A stretch of DNA of 64,000 bases, taken from contig NZ_KE386810.1 of the NCBI RefSeq assembly GCF_000428885.1, positions 580,979-644,978 on the forward strand, given 5' to 3'. The notes under the pieces were generated by a model. It made no database searches and had not been told where the DNA came from. It saw only the letters and a program-made list of their open reading frames with translations. This DNA is from Geothrix fermentans DSM 14018. GTDB lineage: Bacteria > Acidobacteriota > Holophagae > Holophagales > Holophagaceae. This document shows, piece by piece, positions 35,421-44,013 of this stretch. Positions within the stretch are counted from its first letter, which is position 1; every line of letters starts with the position of its first letter. The translations under genes were made by a program, and so were the position numbers.

Positions 35421-36032
35421 TCAATCCTCCTTGGCGCCGCCCTTGGCGGCCGGAGCCTTGGCGGGTGCCTTGGCCGGCGCCGCCGGGGGCGGTTCGGGGT
35501 TGTAGATGAAGGCGCTGACGATGCACTTCACCGTGGCCGGGTAGAGACCGCCCTTGTCGGCCTTGCGGTTGAACTCGATGTTGGAGACGTTGATGATCTT
35601 GTCGTAGCCGGACACCAGCGAGGTGAACTGGCCGAAGCTGTGGTACCCCACACGGAACTCGAACTCCACGGGCTTTTCCGTGTAGTAGGCATCCTTCCGC
35701 TCGGGCTTGAGGGCGAAGGAGACCTGATCGATGCCGGCGTCATCCGCCAGCTTCTTGATGCGGTAGGGGATCTCGCCGTAGTCGGCCTCGGAGGGCATGA
35801 TCTTGATCAGCTCCTCGATGCGCTTGTCCTGCTTGGCGACCTCATCGCGCAGTTTCTCGTAGCTGGCCTTGAGCAGGCGTCCCTTGTCGACTTCGGCCTG
35901 GAGGGTCTTCACCTCGGTCCGGGTGGTTTCCAGCTCGCTCCGCTTCCCGCCGAGCAGGAAGTAGACCAAGCCGGCCAAGACGATGCCCGCCACCGCGCCG
36001 ACGCCGATCTGTTTCTGAAGCTGGGGATTCAT
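35421..36032 (-). CDS. pilO: Type IV pilus assembly protein PilO
   Basis: 203-aa bitopic inner-membrane protein: one N-terminal helix (VGAVAGIVLAGLVYFLLGG), a coiled coil (ETTRTEVKTLQAEVDKGRLL... and YEKLRDEVAKQDKRIEELI), then a ferredoxin-like domain including VEFEFRVGYHSFGQFTSLVS. An Ala/Pro/Lys-rich tail ends the protein. It forms a heterodimer with PilN. Confidence 0.93.
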   Translation of the reverse strand: MNPQLQKQIGVGAVAGIVLAGLVYFLLGGKRSELETTRTEVKTLQAEVDKGRLLKASYEKLRDEVAKQDKRIEELIKIMPSEADYGEIPYRIKKLADDAGIDQVSFALKPERKDAYYTEKPVEFEFRVGYHSFGQFTSLVSGYDKIINVSNIEFNRKADKGGLYPATVKCIVSAFIYNPEPPPAAPAKAPAKAPAAKGGAKED

Positions 36033-36040
36033 GGCCTACC

Positions 36041-36640
36041 TCAGACAGCGTTCTGGAGTTCGAAGGAGATCGTGAAGTCGAAGGAACCCGTGGTCCCGCG
36101 CTTCGCGCTCGGATAGTTGATCTTCTTGAACCAACGGGTCCGGGACTGGAGGTTGCCGTAGAAGGCGTTGATGGCCTCGAAGTTCCGGCCCTCGCCTTCG
36201 ATGGTGATCATCGAGCCCTTCTGGGAGATCTTCTTGAACCACACGTCGTCCGGCAGGCTGTTGGCGAGTTCCTCCATGAGGTGCACCGGAAGCGACTGCT
36301 GCCGCTTGAGGGTGGTCATCACCTCTTCCTTCTTCTGGAGGGCGGCCTTCTTCTCCCGGAAGGTCTTCTCCAGGGCGATGTAGGGCTCGTACTGCTTCTT
36401 GTCGCGCTCGAGGTCGGCCTTCTGCTTCTGGGCCTTGGTGAGCTCGCTGTTCAGCCAGACATAGTAGATGCCGCCGCAGGCCGCGAACACGAGGCCCACC
36501 ACCACGCCGGCGATGGGCAGGCTAGAGCGGCTCCCACCTTCACCCGTGTACACCTGGACGGGCTCGGCGGCCGCCTTGCTGGCCCCCTTCTTGGCACCGC
36601 CCTGGGCCAGCGCGTCCCCCAGCAGGTTGATCTTGATCAT
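36041..36640 (-). CDS. pilN: Type IV pilus assembly protein PilN
   Basis: 199-aa inner-membrane protein. It begins MIKINLLGDALAQGG, the conserved PilN cytoplasmic motif INLLP-like that inserts into PilM. A membrane helix follows (GVVVGLVFAACGGIYYVWLN), then a coiled coil rich in Lys/Glu/Gln and a periplasmic fold ending FDFTISFELQNAV. The ATG overlaps the pilM stop by four bases. Confidence 0.94.
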   Translation of the reverse strand: MIKINLLGDALAQGGAKKGASKAAAEPVQVYTGEGGSRSSLPIAGVVVGLVFAACGGIYYVWLNSELTKAQKQKADLERDKKQYEPYIALEKTFREKKAALQKKEEVMTTLKRQQSLPVHLMEELANSLPDDVWFKKISQKGSMITIEGEGRNFEAINAFYGNLQSRTRWFKKINYPSAKRGTTGSFDFTISFELQNAV

Positions 36641-37719
36641 CGGTCCCCCACTTGGCGCAAGGCCAGCCCGACCACGACGGTGGCGCCGCCGCCGATCTCA
36701 CGGACTGCCATGGGATCCTCGGTCTTGCCATCGATCTCGATGAGCTGGAAGGGATTGAACCGGTCCACGGAAACCCGGAGCCGGTCGCCCAGCGCATCCA
36801 TCAGCCCGTGGATCATGGAGCCGCCGCCGCTGACGAGCACGCGATCGAGGCGATCCACCTTGAAACTGCTCTTGAAGAAGTCGAGGGTGCGGCCCAGTTC
36901 GTCGCCGAAGGCATCGGAGACGGCGTTGATGGAAGGCTGCACCTCATCCGGCTCGTGGCCTTCCGAGGCCTGGTTCCGCTTCAGGCGCTCCGCGCCCTCG
37001 CGGGTCACGCCCCAGTCTTCCATGAGCTTCTCGGAGTACCGGCTGCTGCCCCAGGCCATGTCGCGCCAGAACACGGACTTCCCGCCCACCATCATGGTGA
37101 GGTTGGTGAAGGTGGAGCCCATGTTCACCAGGGCCACCACTTCATCCCGTCCACCGCCCGAGGTGTTGGCCTCGTAGGCATTCTGGAGGGCGAAGACATC
37201 CACATCCACCACCTTGGGGCTGCAGCCCGCCTGGGCGACGCAGCTCACATAGGCTTCGAGCTTGTCCTTGCGGCACGCCACCAGGACCACGTCCATGTTC
37301 CCATCGATGGCCCGCTCCTCGATGAGGTAGTAATCGAGGGCGTAGGAGTCCAACCCCTGTCCTGCCGGGAAGAAGCTCTCAGCCTCCCAGCGGACGGACT
37401 CGGCCAGTTCCGCCTGGCTCATCAGGGGGAATGTCACTTTTTTGACCATCACCTGCTGACCCGACACGGAGATGGCCACATCCTTGGCTTTGATTTTCTG
37501 CTCCGCCATGACCTGCCGGATAGCGGAGGCCACGGCGTTGCTATCCATGATGTCGCCATCCACGATGGCGTCGGGCGGCAGGGCCACCTTGCCCAGTTTC
37601 TGCAAGCGGTAGCGAGTCTGACCACCCTTGCCAATCTGCTGCAACTCGCAGACTTTCACCGAGCTGGATCCGATATCCAAGCCGACAAGACTTTTGGCTT
37701 TGCTTCCGAAGAGACCCAC
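36637..37719 (-). CDS. pilM: Type IV pilus assembly ATPase-fold protein PilM
   Basis: 360-aa actin-like cytoplasmic protein that binds PilN. It starts with LFGSKAKSLVGLDIGSSSVKV (phosphate-1), and has VVDVDVFALQNAYEAN, ALVNMGSTFTNLTMM (phosphate-2) and RVLVSGGGSMIHGLMDAL (adenosine motif). The GTG at 37719 has TGAGG six bases upstream, while an earlier GTG at 37731 lacks a site, so 37719 was chosen. It is the first gene of pilMNOPQ. Confidence 0.94.
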   Translation of the reverse strand: MGLFGSKAKSLVGLDIGSSSVKVCELQQIGKGGQTRYRLQKLGKVALPPDAIVDGDIMDSNAVASAIRQVMAEQKIKAKDVAISVSGQQVMVKKVTFPLMSQAELAESVRWEAESFFPAGQGLDSYALDYYLIEERAIDGNMDVVLVACRKDKLEAYVSCVAQAGCSPKVVDVDVFALQNAYEANTSGGGRDEVVALVNMGSTFTNLTMMVGGKSVFWRDMAWGSSRYSEKLMEDWGVTREGAERLKRNQASEGHEPDEVQPSINAVSDAFGDELGRTLDFFKSSFKVDRLDRVLVSGGGSMIHGLMDALGDRLRVSVDRFNPFQLIEIDGKTEDPMAVREIGGGATVVVGLALRQVGDR

Positions 37720-37801
37720 CGGATGCCTCACTTGGAGAATTTAGGTATTGGAGAAAGGGTAGCGCGGGAATGGATTAGGTCAAGGCTTACTGGATCTTGC
37801 A

Positions 37802-38569
37802 TTAGGCGCGATCGGGCTCCAGGCCGACCAGGATGGCCGTGATATTGTCCTCGCCGCCTTGTTCCCGCGCGGCCAGAACAAGTGATTCCACAGCCCTTTG
37901 GAGGTTCCCGGACTGCGTCACGATGTCCCAGATCTGTCTGTCGCCGATCATTCCTGACAGGCCATCGGAGCAAAGCAAGAGTCGCTCCGTTTTGCCCAGT
38001 TCCAGATCCTGAACTTCAATTTCCAGGTCCCCTCCATTGCCCAGGGCCTGGGTGATGACGTTTCTGAAAGGGTGCACCCGGGCCTCGGAAGGGGTGAGGA
38101 TGCCATTGGCCACCTGCTCGGCCACCCAACTATGGTCCCGCGTCACCTGCCGGATGCCTTCGGGGCCCAGCAGGTAGGCCCGGCTATCCCCCACATGGGC
38201 CAGGGTCACCTTGGACCCGTGGAAGAGACCCGCCACCACGGTGGAACCCATGGTCTCCCGCTCGGGATTGCGGCGGATGTCCTCGGCGATGGCCCGGTCC
38301 GACAGCAGGAGGGCCACCTTGAGCCGGTTTCCGTCATAGGACAGGGTGGGATCGTACTCCATGGGCCAGGTGCGGTCCTTCTCGCGGGTGTCCCCCACGA
38401 ACTTGGCCACCGTGTCCACGACGATCTGGCTGGCCACCTCGCCTGCGGCATGGCCGCCGAGCCCGTCGGCCACCACGAAGAGACCCAGGTCCGCGTCGGA
38501 CAGGTAGCTGTCCTCGTTGTGTTTCCGGACACAACCGACATCCGTCTTTCCCGCGGCGTGGATCCTCAT
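37802..38569 (-). CDS. PP2C-family serine/threonine phosphatase (second of two)
   Basis: 255-aa stand-alone phosphatase. It shows TDVGCVRKHNEDSYLSD, LFVVADGLGGHAAGEVASQ, ETMGSTVVAGLF, LAHVGDSRAYLLGPEGI, LLLCSDGLSGMIGD and GGEDNITAILVGLE, the complete PP2C set of Asp metal ligands. The upstream TTG at 38575 overlaps the DnaJ-TPR stop, but ATG 38569 with AAAGGG upstream is favoured. It lies between the DnaJ-TPR gene and pilM, so a role in pilus or stress signalling is possible but unproven. Confidence 0.93.
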   Translation of the reverse strand: MRIHAAGKTDVGCVRKHNEDSYLSDADLGLFVVADGLGGHAAGEVASQIVVDTVAKFVGDTREKDRTWPMEYDPTLSYDGNRLKVALLLSDRAIAEDIRRNPERETMGSTVVAGLFHGSKVTLAHVGDSRAYLLGPEGIRQVTRDHSWVAEQVANGILTPSEARVHPFRNVITQALGNGGDLEIEVQDLELGKTERLLLCSDGLSGMIGDRQIWDIVTQSGNLQRAVESLVLAAREQGGEDNITAILVGLEPDRA

Positions 38570-38571
38570 GA

Positions 38572-39318
38572 TCAACCCTTTCCCGTCAGTCGGCCCCAGA
38601 GGTCCTTCAATTGATCCATGAGGCTCCCCGGGCTGGCGGGGGCCGCCTGGGCCTTTCCCTTGTGGCCAGGCGCCTGGGGCGCCTTGGCCCCTTTTCCGCC
38701 CTTCGGGGGGGCCTGGCGGAACTTCGGATGATTCGGCGCGATCTCGTGCGCCGTCTGGAGGTGGCGCTGCGCCCGCGCGGCCATCCCGAGGGCCTGGAAA
38801 TGGCCCGCCAGGCGGATGTGGCTCTCCACGTCCCGGGGTGCCAGCCGCACGGCCGTCTCCAGCGCCTTCACCGCGGCCCGGAGATCCCCCCCTCCCTGCT
38901 CGAGGTAGGTGGCCAGCATGGCGTGGTACTGCGGCTTCGTCTCGTCCAGCCGGATGGCGTACTGGATGAGTGCCTGGGCCTGGTCCAGGCGGCCCGCCTC
39001 GAAGGCCTCCTTGGCCATGGCCGCCCAGTCCTCGGGGGTGCGCTCCTGGGAGGGATCGGCCCCCTTCTCCGGTTCCCGCGGAGAGGCGGGCGCCGCGGTC
39101 GCGGCCTTGGGCATCTGCTGCACCAGCGCCAGCCGCTTGCCCGGATCCTTCAGGGTGCTGAAGGCCTCCGCCAGCTCACGGAACCTCGCCTCGGCCTCCA
39201 CCTTCGCTTCACCCGTGAACCGGTCCGGATGCCATTGCTTGGCGAGCCGGTGGTACGCGGCCTTGATGTCCTCGGGCGAGGCATCGGGTGAGAGTTCCAG
39301 CACATCGAAAGGATTCAT
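38572..39318 (-). CDS. DnaJ-domain protein with TPR repeats
   Basis: 248-aa protein with an N-terminal J domain (FDVLELSPDASPEDIKAAYH, the HPD motif in KQWHPDRF, FRELAEAFSTLKDPGKR) that would stimulate a DnaK ATPase. An Ala/Pro/Glu linker leads to tetratricopeptide-like helices (AFEAGRLDQAQALIQYAIRL; LRAAVKALETAVRLAPRDVE). A basic Gly/Ala/Pro/Lys tail follows. It is not the general DnaJ, since the Gly/Phe and zinc domains are absent. It runs into the PP2C gene. Confidence 0.88.
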   Translation of the reverse strand: MNPFDVLELSPDASPEDIKAAYHRLAKQWHPDRFTGEAKVEAEARFRELAEAFSTLKDPGKRLALVQQMPKAATAAPASPREPEKGADPSQERTPEDWAAMAKEAFEAGRLDQAQALIQYAIRLDETKPQYHAMLATYLEQGGGDLRAAVKALETAVRLAPRDVESHIRLAGHFQALGMAARAQRHLQTAHEIAPNHPKFRQAPPKGGKGAKAPQAPGHKGKAQAAPASPGSLMDQLKDLWGRLTGKG

Positions 39319-39529
39319 GATGGTCCACAGCGCACCCTGGGCCAGCGCATCGCATGGGGATGGAAGAACAGGGCTTGAGCAGAGGATGGTAGCCTATTTC
39401 CAGCCCGTGTGCAGGCCCGCGGCACGGAAACGTGCCCGAATTCCGCCACTCGGCAAGGGTCGCCCCGCCTGTCCAGGCTGGAAGACGCCCCGGCGAGGTG
39501 GCAGAGTAGAAGGTTCCACGGGAGCGCGC
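39319..39529. other. Gene-free spacer between divergent DnaJ-TPR and gatA genes
   Basis: 211 bp that should carry two promoters. I see no tRNA, terminator or repeat. Overlapping open frames on both strands look like shadows. No clear promoter pair could be named. Confidence 0.4.
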
Positions 39530-40990
39530 ATGGCGTTGGGCACGGCGATGGACTGGCGCGGGGGCCTCGACGCCGGCGACCTGTCCTCCGAGTCCCTTGC
39601 ACGGGCTGCCTTTGATCGCATCCGGGCCCACGACGGCGTCCTGCGCGCCATCCTGGCCACCGACGAGGCCCGCAGCCTCGACCTGGCGCGGCGAGCCGAC
39701 GTCCGTCTGCGGGCCGGGGAGCGCACGCCGGTGCTGGGCCTGCCCGTGATTCTCAAGGACAACCTCCACTGGTCCGGCCTCCCCCTCACCTGCGGCTCCC
39801 GGGTCCTGGAGGGGTACGTGGCGCCCTATGACGCCACCGTCGTCCGGCGGCTCCTGGAGGCCGGCGCCGTCCCCATCGCCAAGGCCAACCTCGACGAGTT
39901 CGCCATGGGCTCCAGCGGCGAGTACAGCGCCTTCGGCCCGGCCCGCAACCCCTGGGACACCTCCCGGGTGCCCGGGGGAAGCAGCAGTGGCTCCGTGGTG
40001 GCCGTGGCCGCGGGCTACGCGCCCCTGGCCCTGGGCAGCGACACGGGGGGCTCTGTCCGCCTGCCTGCCAGCTTCTGCAACGTGACGGCCCTGCGGCCAA
40101 CCTACGGCGTCCTCAGCCGCCACGGGCTCACGGCCATGGCGTCCAGCCTGGACCAAGTGGGGCCCATCGCCGCCACCGCCGCGGATCTGGCCCTGGCCTT
40201 GGGCGCCATGGCCGGCACCGATCCCCTGGACAGCACTTCCGTGGACTTGCCGGACCGGGAGCGGCTGGCGGATCTCCAGGCCCTGGACCTGAAGGGCCTC
40301 CGCATCGGCCTCCCCAGGGAATGCTTCGCCGACGGCCTGGAGCCCGGCGTCCGGGACCTGCTCGACAACGCCCTCCGGACCCTCGAAGGGCAAGGCGCGG
40401 AGCTGGTGGAGGTGAGCCTCCCCCACACCCGCTACGCCATCGACACCTACTACCTGCTCTGCACCAGCGAGGTGTCCAGCAACCTCAGCCGCTTCGACGG
40501 CGTGCGCTACGGACTCCGCACGCCCTCCGCCGAGGGGGGGCTGCCCGCGATGATCGCCCGGACCCGGGACCAGGGCCTTGGAGACGAGGTCAAGCGCCGC
40601 ATCCTCCTGGGGACCTTCTGTCTGTCGAAGGGCTACTACGACGCGTTCTACATAAAGGCCCTCAAGGCCCGCGCCCTCATCGCAGAGGATTTCCGCGCGG
40701 CCTTCGCCCAGGCCGATATCCTGGCTTCCCCCGTCAGCCCCGGCACGGCCTTCCCGTTCGGCGCCAAGACGGACGATCCCCTCTCCATGTACCTCGCCGA
40801 TGTCTTCACCGTCCCCACCGCCCTGGCGGGACTCCCCTGCCTGTCCATGCCGGCGGGGTTCACCGGCGGCCTGCCGGCCGGCATCCAACTCATCGGGCCG
40901 GCCCTTTCGGATGTCCGCCTGCTGGAGGCCGCCCACACCTTCCAGTCCCTCACCCGCCACCACCTCGAAACCCCGACCCTGTCCGCATAG
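39530..40990 (+). CDS. gatA: Glutamyl/aspartyl-tRNA amidotransferase subunit A
   Basis: 486-aa amidase-signature enzyme that makes ammonia from glutamine for tRNA-dependent Gln/Asn synthesis. The catalytic triad is in place: Lys in LPVILKDNLHW (about 76), the cis-Ser in PGGSSSGS (about 151) and the nucleophile in LGSDTGGSVRLPA (about 175). NLDEFAMGSSGEYSAFGP and the C-terminal GLPAGIQLIGP are GatA-like. GGAG precedes the ATG at 39530. gatB and gatC are not adjacent, so this subunit is encoded alone. Confidence 0.92.
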   Translation: MALGTAMDWRGGLDAGDLSSESLARAAFDRIRAHDGVLRAILATDEARSLDLARRADVRLRAGERTPVLGLPVILKDNLHWSGLPLTCGSRVLEGYVAPYDATVVRRLLEAGAVPIAKANLDEFAMGSSGEYSAFGPARNPWDTSRVPGGSSSGSVVAVAAGYAPLALGSDTGGSVRLPASFCNVTALRPTYGVLSRHGLTAMASSLDQVGPIAATAADLALALGAMAGTDPLDSTSVDLPDRERLADLQALDLKGLRIGLPRECFADGLEPGVRDLLDNALRTLEGQGAELVEVSLPHTRYAIDTYYLLCTSEVSSNLSRFDGVRYGLRTPSAEGGLPAMIARTRDQGLGDEVKRRILLGTFCLSKGYYDAFYIKALKARALIAEDFRAAFAQADILASPVSPGTAFPFGAKTDDPLSMYLADVFTVPTALAGLPCLSMPAGFTGGLPAGIQLIGPALSDVRLLEAAHTFQSLTRHHLETPTLSA

Positions 40991-40999
40991 GAGCGAACC

Positions 41000-42340
41000 A
41001 TGGCCTTTGACGTCGTCATGCCCCAGATGGGCGAGAGCATCGCGGAAGCCACCGTGCTGAAGTGGCACAAGAAGGCCGGCGACGTGATCGCCAAGGACGA
41101 GACGCTCTACGAGATCAGCACGGACAAGGTGGATGCGGAGATCCCCGCCCCCGCCGCCGGCACCCTCCTGGAGATCCTCGTGGACGTGAATGCCACGGTC
41201 CCCGTGGGCACCGTCGTGGCCCGCATCGGCGCCGCCTCGGAAAAGCCCTCAGGCGCCCCGGCTCCCGCCGCAGCCGTGGCACCTGCCGCCGCCTCCGCTC
41301 CGGCTGCAGCGGCCCCTGCCCCGCTGGCCGAGGAGGACGACAACAGCCTCGAGGGTCGTCTGCGCGCCAAGAGCAGCCCCCTGGTCCGCGAGATGGCCAA
41401 GCAGCATGGCGTGGACCTGACCAAGGTCCCCGGGACCGGCCAGGCCGGCCGCGTCACGAAGGAGGACATGGAGGCCTACCTGGCCAAGGGCCCGGCGGCC
41501 GCGCCCGCTGCTCCGGCGGCCTCCATCGCCCCCGCCCTGCCCGCGGTCCACGATCCCTCCGCCCCCACCATGGGCCTGACCCCAGGGCTCTCCATGGCTC
41601 CCGCCCCGGCCATGCCCGCCTTCGCCCCTGGCGAGCGCGTGAAGGTGGAGCCCATGAGCCGCATGCGCAAGATCATCGCGGACAACATGGTGGCCAGCCG
41701 CCGCACCTCGGCCCACGTCTACACGGTCTTCGAGATCGACATGACCCACGTGGCCCAGCTGCGGAACAAGCACAAGAAGGCCTTCGAGGAGCAGTTCGGC
41801 ACCAAGCTCAGCTTCATGCCCTTCATCATGATGGCCGCCTGCAAGGCCCTGCGCGCCTACCCCGTGGTCAACGCCTCCGTGGACGGCGACAACGTCGTCT
41901 ACAAGCAGGACATCAACATGGGCATCGCCGTGAGCCTCGACTGGGGCCTCATCGTGCCCGTGGTGAAGAGCGCCGACATGCTGAACCTGGGCGGCCTGGC
42001 CCGCAGCCTCAACGACTTGGCGGAGCGGGCCCGGAGCAAGCAGCTCAAGCCCGATGAGATCAGCGGCGGCACCTTCACCATCACGAATCCCGGCGTCTAC
42101 GGCGACACCTTCGGCCTGCCCATCATCAACCAGCCCCAGGTGGCCATCCAGGGCGTGGGCGCCATCGTGAAGCGCCCCGTGGTCATCACCGGCCCCGACG
42201 GCACCGACTTCATCGCCATCCGCCAGGTGATGTTCAGCAGCCTGAGCTTCGACCACCGGATCATCGACGGTTCGATCGCCGACCTCTTCATGGCCTTCGT
42301 CAAGAAGGAGCTGGAGAACTCCACGTTCGGGCTGGAGTAG
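41000..42340 (+). CDS. 2-oxoacid dehydrogenase E2 (dihydrolipoamide acyltransferase)
   Basis: 446-aa core subunit of a 2-oxoacid dehydrogenase complex, most like the 2-oxoglutarate or branched-chain type. The N-terminal lipoyl domain has the lipoylated Lys in STDKVDAEIP (Lys43). An Ala/Pro linker leads to the E3-binding domain (SSPLVREMAKQHGVDL... GRVTKEDMEAYL), then a second linker, and the catalytic domain ending with SLSFDHRIIDGSIADLFM (His and Asp of the active site). E1 and E3 genes are not adjacent. The last 79 bases are repeated exactly downstream. Confidence 0.93.
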   Translation: MAFDVVMPQMGESIAEATVLKWHKKAGDVIAKDETLYEISTDKVDAEIPAPAAGTLLEILVDVNATVPVGTVVARIGAASEKPSGAPAPAAAVAPAAASAPAAAAPAPLAEEDDNSLEGRLRAKSSPLVREMAKQHGVDLTKVPGTGQAGRVTKEDMEAYLAKGPAAAPAAPAASIAPALPAVHDPSAPTMGLTPGLSMAPAPAMPAFAPGERVKVEPMSRMRKIIADNMVASRRTSAHVYTVFEIDMTHVAQLRNKHKKAFEEQFGTKLSFMPFIMMAACKALRAYPVVNASVDGDNVVYKQDINMGIAVSLDWGLIVPVVKSADMLNLGGLARSLNDLAERARSKQLKPDEISGGTFTITNPGVYGDTFGLPIINQPQVAIQGVGAIVKRPVVITGPDGTDFIAIRQVMFSSLSFDHRIIDGSIADLFMAFVKKELENSTFGLE

Positions 42341-42545
42341 CCGCTGATCCTCCGCGGCTGAGCGCGCGCTTCGCTGGCGCGCACGCCGCTTCTGGCAGCC
42401 CCCGATCGCGAGCCCCGCAAGGGCTCGCTCCCATTCGGCCTTCGGCCTCATGGAGGGGGGCCCCCCATCGACGGTTCGATCGCCGACCTCTTCATGGCCT
42501 TCGTCAAGAAGGAGCTGGAGAACTCCACGTTCGGGCTGGAGTAGC
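42262..42545. repeat. 80-bp exact duplication of the E2 gene end around a 124-bp segment
   Basis: Bases 42262-42341 (the last 26 codons of the E2 gene, its stop and one base) are repeated without mismatch at 42466-42545. The intervening 124 bp (42342-42465) is very GC-rich and holds several hairpins, for example gcgagccc near 42407 with gggctcgc near 42420, and ggggggcccccc at its end. The second copy has no start codon and is not translated. The gene's likely terminator follows the second copy. Confidence 0.9.
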
Positions 42546-42563
42546 TTGCTTCATTGAGTCATG

Positions 42564-42593
42564 CGAAAAAGCGGCCGGATGGCCGCTTTTTCG
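42564..42593. terminator. Bidirectional terminator between E2 and dnaB
   Basis: A perfect 13-bp stem (42564-42576 with 42581-42593) and 4-base loop carries an A run on the left and a T run on the right. It therefore has a T tail on both strands for the convergent E2 and dnaB genes. Confidence 0.9.
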
Positions 42594-42622
42594 TATAAAG
42601 AAACGATAGGAGGACCCACTGT

Positions 42623-43996
42623 TCACGCGTAGGAGGAAGTCTCTCTGACCATCTCCCGGTACATGGCGTACTCGCCCTGGAAGTGCAGCTGGATGATGGC
42701 GGTGGGGCCGTTGCGGTGCTTGGCCACGATGAGCTCAGCGGTGGGATCGGGCTCCTCGTTGGCGGAGGGCAGCATCTTCCGGTGGATGAAGGCCACCATG
42801 TCCGCGTCCTGCTCGATGGCGCCGGAATCGCGGAGGTCGCTGAGCTGGGGGCGGCCGCCGGTGCGGTGCTCCACCTCGCGGTTCAGCTGGGAGAGCACCA
42901 CCACGGGGATGCCGAAGTCCTTGGCCATGAGCTTGAGGCCGCGGCTGATCTCACCGATGCGGACGGCCTCGTTCTGCTTGGCGCCGCGGCTGTTCTCGGG
43001 GCTGCTCAGTAGCTGTAGGTAGTCGATGATGACGAACTCCACCCGCCGGTTGCTCTGGCTACCCTGCTTCACGATCATGTTCTGGATCTGGGGCACGGTG
43101 ATGGAGGCCTGGTCGCAGATGAAGAGCGGCATCTGCACCAGCTCGTCCCGGCACCGCATCACATGGTCCAGCCGCCCCGTGGCCCGGCCGGACTGGAGGT
43201 CCTTCATGTTGGTCTGGCTCTGGGCCGCCAGCAGCCGGAGGAAGACCTCCTCGTGGCTCATTTCCAGGCTGAAGAAGGCCCCGCAGTGGGCCGGATGCCC
43301 ATCCCGCTCCTGGGCGGCCCGCAGGATCCAGTTCAGGGCCAGGGCGGTCTTGCCGATGCCAGGACGGGCGGCCAGCACGATGAGGTTGCCGGGCTGGAAG
43401 CCCTGGGTCAGCTCGTCGAAGCGGCTGAAGCCCACCCGCACGCCCGGCGAGAGGCGGCCCTCCAGGCGGTCGTGGAGGCGGTCCATGGCGTCGTCGGCCA
43501 CGGCCTGGATGGAGAGCAGCCCCTTGGCCTTCGCGTCCCCCTGGGCCAGGTGGAAGAGGCTCTGGGCGGTCTGGTCCACCAGCACCTCGGGCGGCTCTTC
43601 CTCCTCGGCGGCCTGGCGCACGAGCTGGGCGCCCAGGTGGACGAGGCGGCGCAGCTTGGCCTTGCGGCGGATCAGGTCCGCCAGCACCTGGGGCCGCTCT
43701 ACGTCCTCGCCGGCCAGGAGCTCCACCAGCCCGGGGTAGCCGCCCACCTTGTTCAGGCTGTCGTCCTGGTCCAGCGCATCCTTCAGGGTGAGGGAGTTGA
43801 CCTCGACCTGGGCCTCAATGAGCGTGCGCAGCGCCCGGAATACGGCCCGGTGTGCCGGGTGGACGAAGTCCTCCTCGGCCAGCGCGAACACGGCCTCGCT
43901 GGCGGCGAAGCCCGCCCCCGGGGCGCAGCAGGTGGCCAGGAAGGACCGCTCCGCGTCGATATCCTCCGGAAGCCGCTCCGGAAGCCAATCCGCCAT
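42623..43996 (-). CDS. dnaB: Replicative DNA helicase DnaB
   Basis: 457-aa hexameric 5'-3' helicase. The N-terminal primase-interacting domain begins PEDIDAERSFLATCCAPG. The RecA-like domain has Walker A LAARPGIGKTALALNWIL, GAFFSLEMSHEEVFLRLLA, Walker B EFVIIDYLQLLSS, then VVLSQLNREVEHRTGGRPQ and LRDSGAIEQDADMVAFIHR. It has no intein. The ATG at 43996 with AGGGG upstream is preferred over a GTG one codon earlier. Confidence 0.96.
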   Translation of the reverse strand: MADWLPERLPEDIDAERSFLATCCAPGAGFAASEAVFALAEEDFVHPAHRAVFRALRTLIEAQVEVNSLTLKDALDQDDSLNKVGGYPGLVELLAGEDVERPQVLADLIRRKAKLRRLVHLGAQLVRQAAEEEEPPEVLVDQTAQSLFHLAQGDAKAKGLLSIQAVADDAMDRLHDRLEGRLSPGVRVGFSRFDELTQGFQPGNLIVLAARPGIGKTALALNWILRAAQERDGHPAHCGAFFSLEMSHEEVFLRLLAAQSQTNMKDLQSGRATGRLDHVMRCRDELVQMPLFICDQASITVPQIQNMIVKQGSQSNRRVEFVIIDYLQLLSSPENSRGAKQNEAVRIGEISRGLKLMAKDFGIPVVVLSQLNREVEHRTGGRPQLSDLRDSGAIEQDADMVAFIHRKMLPSANEEPDPTAELIVAKHRNGPTAIIQLHFQGEYAMYREMVRETSSYA

Positions 43997-44013
43997 CACA
44001 TCACCCCTGCCGT

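Noticed and set aside
42466..42545. A second small gene formed by the duplicated E2 end
   Set aside because: It has no start codon in frame and no ribosome site. It is a copied fragment, not a gene.
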